This document shows positions 41,295 through 45,213 of a stretch of 45,213 bases of DNA, piece after piece (position 1 is the stretch's first letter; each line of letters starts with the position of its first letter). Position numbers and translations under genes: made by a program. The DNA lies in contig BFEA01000539.1 of the NCBI GenBank assembly GCA_003427395.1, positions 892,092-937,304 on the forward strand, in the 5' to 3' direction. This DNA comes from Chara braunii (lineage: Eukaryota > Streptophyta > Charophyceae > Charales > Characeae). The notes beneath the pieces are model-generated. The model ran no database searches. It was not told the DNA's origin and was given only the letters and a program-made list of their open reading frames with translations.

Positions 41295-41869
41295 CCTGTC
41301 GCGCCCGACGGTCCCGCTGTCGGTGCGAATACCCTTACAAGGGTATCCGCCCTGGTTTTTGCAAGTGACAGAAAATAGTTCTGGTTTAGAATTTAAGTAT
41401 ACCCCGCTAAGCACGATTGCATCAGTAATTGCTTTGACTGGGTGGTTGACCGCAATAGCGAGTGCGTGGGCGCGCAGGTTTAAGGCGCGCGTGATTCTTT
41501 TCTGTTGTTGATCGTAAAGCCGGCCCAGACCTCGATCGTTTTTTGCTTGGTGATATTACTATTATTTATTTGTTTTTTATTAAGTAGGAATTAAGGATAT
41601 TTTCGTTTGATTGGTACATTTGACCGAGTCAAGCACGCGTGCAGAGAACGACCCCGACGACGGCATCGGCAATAACGGCGTGATTTCGTGCGGTAAGCGG
41701 GATGTCGTAGGATGGCGCGCGGGGCAATTATGGCATGGTATAAGTAAGCCGGTGCGGGCACTGGGAGCCGCGCAGCCGGTTTGTTGGCCCAAAGCGCCGC
41801 GCCACACCGTCTTGTATGCTACTCTGCGGACGTGGGTCTCAGGCTTGGGCTCATCCCTATAGGTTACGA

Positions 41870-42660
41870 CATTGGACTGACACTACGAAGGTTCGGGGAT
41901 CGAGGTCGGTGAGCGTCGACGCGGTGGCAGCGGAGCATCGAGGAGGAAACCGAGGGGTTGAGGGCCCGATGGGGCTATCCCTCTCTGGTTTTTATCTGGC
42001 GGGCGCGGCGATGGGTCCGATCTGCAGGGCTGACGAAGTGTCGGCATCTCCCTCTTTCCCCCCGTTAGTGGGTTGTTTTTCTTTTTTTTGTATACCTTTT
42101 TATTGTTATTTTTGTTTTTATTTTTACGTCTTTCCACGTCCCGTACTGGGACGCGATACGTGATTGTAGCTAGGATCCATGGGCATAGCGCAGTTGGTAC
42201 GCCCATGAACTGTCGGAATACAAGCCGCGCCCGATACCGGATGGGCGGGACCCGGTACTTTGAATTGCCTGGTTCTGCTCAGGCTTCGGTCAGGCCGAGG
42301 GTGCCACCTCGAGACTGCCGTGAGGCCTGAGTCCTTCGGGACATCCGTTAAGGCTGGAAAGGTACTGAGGAGGTACGTTGGCCACTGCACAGGGGAGGCG
42401 CGCGGAGATGTGGGAATGAACCCAGACTCGGGTCAAGCCGGATACGGGCGAAGGAAAAAGCTGAGGCCGTTTTGCCTTGGGGGAGCGGCGGGGCATTGCC
42501 ACGGTCAAATCCTTCGGGACATCCGTTAGTACTGAAGTAATGCAGGTAAGATTGGCGCGGCCCCTGTAAACAGAGAGTATGCATAAATCGAGGGGGCTGG
42601 GCCGCGGCTGAGGGTGGTTGGAATGTCGGATGTCGTGGGACGGCGCGGTGTGACAAGAGT
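41870..42660 (-). repeat. GC-rich hairpin units of the right LTR
   Basis: The minus-strand motif TAACGGATGTCCCGAAGGA occurs at 42350-42332 and 42529-42511, about 180 bp apart, with GTCC-CGAA-GGAC (or its one-mismatch form) as a hairpin. It is the counterpart of 34405-35175. Confidence 0.65.
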
Positions 42661-43944
42661 CCGGTGTTAGTAGACGACGGGGAAGAGGGGCGATAGTGGA
42701 GCCGTGGAGACCGGGGATGGACTTGGACGCGACGCTGGCCCAGGTGCGTGCAGAATGGGAGAGCGCAGAGTCAAGGGCGATAGCGCAGTGAGCCAACAAC
42801 CAGAGAGCGCAGCGCAATGACGGGAGCAGCATCAGGCAGGGCGAGGTGATGGCAGAGGAAGTGAACCTCACGTGACCATGCGACCAGGTGCATTCACGGA
42901 GGGAGAACGAATATGGCTATGAGCAGAAAGAGAGGAAAGACAAAAAATCATACCGCGCTCGTTTCTTGATTAAAACGAGCGGGGAAAGATAGTAGATTGG
43001 GGTTTTAGAAGTGGGCGAGTGTGATAATGAGGTGAGTTTCGGGGTTAGAGTTGTAGAATAGGTGGTAGAAGACAATAAGAGTGCGCGGAGGTGGCGGAGT
43101 GCAGGGAATGGTGAGAATAGGAATTAAGATCTCGGTCGCTAGTTCATGGAAATGAGCAAACTAATGTATAAGTTAGAGTTTTTTTTGTCATGGCGAACTG
43201 AATAGTGAAGTCAGAGTGGGAAAAGAGTCAGTAAGATAGGAGTTAGATGAAGAAAGTGTTGCGCTGAGCTATGGCTGGGATTGAGACAGAGGAAGCGGGA
43301 GATGAAGAATACTACGCGACTCTTAAACAAAATGGTTGAGGAATGGAGCATTATGGGAGATTTTTATAACTACGAATCAATCTATGAAGTTAGTTTTTGA
43401 CGTTAGTAGGTAGATTTTGTGATACAACGGGTGTAGGCTGCGCCTGGACAAAGTAAGTTGAAAACAGAATGTACCTGCTCGTGTCCTAGTGGAAGATCCA
43501 TTCGATTTTGCTCAGCCTATCTATGGTGGAAATGTGGGGCCAGTCGTGGGGAGGAGACTTATCCCTGACCCGATACACTGATCGATATATTGGTGGGAGG
43601 CGCCTCTATCGACTCCGCTGCAGACACCAATTGGGAAACAACATGTATCCGTCCGCTTTGTAGCCGAAGATCCATCCTCATTCTATACGTACGACAGAGA
43701 AAATCGGGAACGGAGTGTATTTTTCCTCGTGTCTCAGCGGAAAATATATATATAAATATCGTTGTTCCTTCTCCCGTTGTCATGTGTGAGGAGGGAAAGT
43801 CTGGGAAGGAACGGGGGAGCGAGCACTTACCTTGTAAAGATAAGTGTTGCGGGGTGAAAAGGAAGCCGAACGACGGCGCCACACGTCTAGACGAAACGGG
43901 GAGCTGGCCAAACAGTCGCCCCAGAGCATTAAGAGAAAGGTAGC

Positions 43945-44005
<61 letters not shown>

Positions 44006-44640
44006 GAGTACTTACCCGTTGGAGTTGACGATGCAGGATGAACTTGGAGGTGGGCGAGCCCGATAGTGGAGGTGGATTTAGACTGGGAACTACAGATAGG
44101 GTGGTATGAAGTGGAGACACAGCGAGGGAGTGGAAAGATCTGAGTAACGGGGGTGTTGCAGATGTGTAGGACAGAGTGGCAACGACTGTTGTAGGAGAGG
44201 TTGCTGCGTATTGCACCATACGGGTGCACACTGCGGACCTCCAATTGTGGGCAATTGAGCGGCATTGCTGCTGGTTTTGACCCAAGGACTGCGGTGTTCC
44301 TTGCTGAACTTGTTGAAGGCTTCAAAGTTTGTCTTGGTTGTTGGACTGAGACAACACTTGCTGAACCATCAGACTGCTGCCTGATACTACGTTTGCTGTT
44401 GTAGGGGATCATTGCACACTAGTACAGCTGCCTATTCTGGACTGTAGGACTGCGGACTGTGGACTACCTTTTACAGCTAGATTGATTGTTGGGTGCCACG
44501 ACCTTTGTTGTTGGACTACTACTGTTATTGCTGGCCAGGGCAGTGTGTGCCATTGAGTATGCTGCTGGGCGGATACGATCAGATTGAACAAGCAGGAGGT
44601 TATTGCTGCAGATTGGAGGACCGTTAGGAGAGCTTGTTCC
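42661..44640 (-). other. CT-rich (minus strand) LTR interior, no supported gene
   Basis: Purine-rich on the plus strand, matching the position of the CT-rich stretch of the solo LTR. A segment at 43470-43560 (TAGTGGAAGATCCATTCGATT) resembles 15380-15470 in the same orientation. CACTTACC..TAAGTG near 43826 and GTACTTACCC near 44010 recall the hairpins of copy 1. Open frames are compositional. Confidence 0.45.
43949..44001 (+). repeat. (AG)n microsatellite
   Basis: About 26 perfect AG repeats. The serine-leucine repeats read from the other strand are an artefact. Confidence 0.98.
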
Positions 44641-45213
44641 GACCGGTTGACTTCAGGTTGACCAAGCGGTCGCGACCTTGGCTGTCATTGCGAAGCCCTC
44701 AGGCGATTGAAGGTAACAAGGCCCTCTCACGCGAGTCTGAGAGCACCCTCCTTGGATCTGAGGGTCTGAAAACTGTCTCCTTCTGCCCTTCTTACTCTCA
44801 GTCTAGTCCTTCGTTACGAGAGGAAGGCGGCAGGTGGGATTGCAACCCGTAAGTCTGCGTCAAGACTCTGTGGGGAGTCCACCCACCGATTGCGGGAGCT
44901 CTGCCGGAACCTAGGCGAGGTTCTGTAGACAGGGAACCTTCCGGTAAATCATCTTTATCCGTACAGCCTACTACTACCCATGTTTGCCTATCTCCCTGCA
45001 GTATGATTGTTGTATGCATGCGTTTGTCTCTATGGTTTTTGCTTTCTCTTCAGGACCTAATCAGACTAGCTGGAAAGAATGTGTGAGAGTGAAGCCTAAG
45101 TTTCGATTTTGTTCTGACTGAAAGCAGACTAAGAATGAATTGGGGGAAGGTGGAAGGAAGGTAGACTGCATGCGTTTGACCGGGTCAACCAAAGCCTGAG
45201 CATTGTTTCTACT
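44641..45213 (-). repeat. Conserved LTR block (right LTR copy)
   Basis: On the minus strand it shows, in order, CCTTCCCCC, CTGCTTTCAG, GGTTCCCTGTC, CGGCAGAGCTCCCGCAATCG (44906-44887), GCCGCCTTCCTC and GAGAGGGCCTTGTTACCTTC, matching 32046-32700. Confidence 0.8.

Larger units (their letters stand above)
20265..45213 (-). mobile_element. Ty3/gypsy retrotransposon with giant LTR and extra ORFs (runs off the right edge)
   Basis: Read on the minus strand the order is: 5' LTR (from beyond 45213 to 41297), primer-binding site 41294-41276, proline-rich ORF 40609-40196, ORF0-A 39946-39161, ORF0-B 38874-38098, gag 37830-36390, [solo LTR insertion 36385-27872], gag zinc knuckle and protease 27871-25950, RT-RNase H-integrase 25953-22593, gag-like ORF3 22426-20273, polypurine tract 20274-20265. 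RT before integrase marks the Ty3/gypsy order. The presence of two ORFs plus a duplicated ORF0 before gag, and of a gag-like ORF after integrase, is not the standard layout. No matching 3' LTR was found in the window. All coding parts carry stops or frameshifts, so this copy cannot move by itself. Confidence 0.7.
41297..45213 (-). mobile_element. 5' LTR of the minus-strand Ty3/gypsy element (partial, runs off the window)
   Basis: Ends CGCGACA immediately before the primer-binding site. It aligns, inverted, with the solo LTR over the terminal 600 bp (41297-41860 with 35770-36385), the ATGTCCCGAAGGA hairpin units (42331-42528 with 34405-35175) and the CGGCAGAGCTCCC block (44600-45213 with 32046-32700). 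At least 3.9 kb of the LTR is in the window. By comparison with the solo LTR, several kilobases more should lie to the right. Confidence 0.75.

Noticed and set aside
42290-42871. 193-codon minus-strand open frame in the right LTR
   Set aside because: It spans the hairpin units and has no counterpart in the matching part of the solo LTR.
43780-44412. 210-codon minus-strand open frame with serine-leucine repeats
   Set aside because: The repeats are the (AG)n microsatellite read from the other strand; the rest is not conserved.

Overview
The window is eukaryotic, repeat-dense, intergenic-type DNA with no intact cellular gene that I can recognise. It is made of retroelements, small inverted-repeat elements, microsatellites and a few isolated unknown bases. 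The plant-type LINE, the Ty3/gypsy pol and the primer-binding site matching plant tRNA-Asp suggest a large plant or charophyte-alga genome. Chara is my guess only, at low confidence.

Layout. 1-570 is tetranucleotide repeat and CpG-rich palindromic DNA. 571-2756 is a 5'-truncated LINE ending in a poly(A) tail. 3708-4756 is a foldback (inverted-repeat) element. 5604 to about 18640 is a diverged, plus-strand, very long LTR, followed by a weak primer-binding site and the start of a protein-coding fragment (18765-19130). 20265-45213 is a minus-strand Ty3/gypsy element. Read from high to low coordinates it has a 5' LTR (41297 to beyond the right edge), a tRNA-Asp-type primer-binding site, a proline-rich ORF, two tandem copies of an unrecognised ORF ('ORF0'), gag, protease, RT-RNase H-integrase, then a further gag-like zinc-knuckle ORF and a polypurine tract. 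Its gag is split by an 8,514-bp plus-strand solo LTR of the same family (27872-36385), flanked by a 4-5 bp target duplication.

The three LTR copies share ends (TGTCG...CGACA), a conserved module around CGGCAGAGCTCCC, and a nearly identical last 60 bp. In between they are mostly not coding. They are mosaics of arrays of short RNA-hairpin-like units, each array with its own conserved loop and variable but complementary stems. The clearest is 31036-32045, where the loop ACCTAAACTTATAGAGC is almost invariant while the flanking stems change together. Other arrays lie at 7060-7930, 7931-8925, 30190-30760, 34400-35180 and 42330-42530.

Every recognisable coding region is broken. The protease active-site D is H, the RT YxDD box reads YIGD, the integrase has a stop after its second catalytic D, and the gag-like third ORF has ten in-frame stops but no frameshift. 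The ORF0 family occurs three times, always just downstream of an LTR, with similarity that is clearer in protein than in DNA. It and the hairpin arrays are the best candidates for undescribed biology here.
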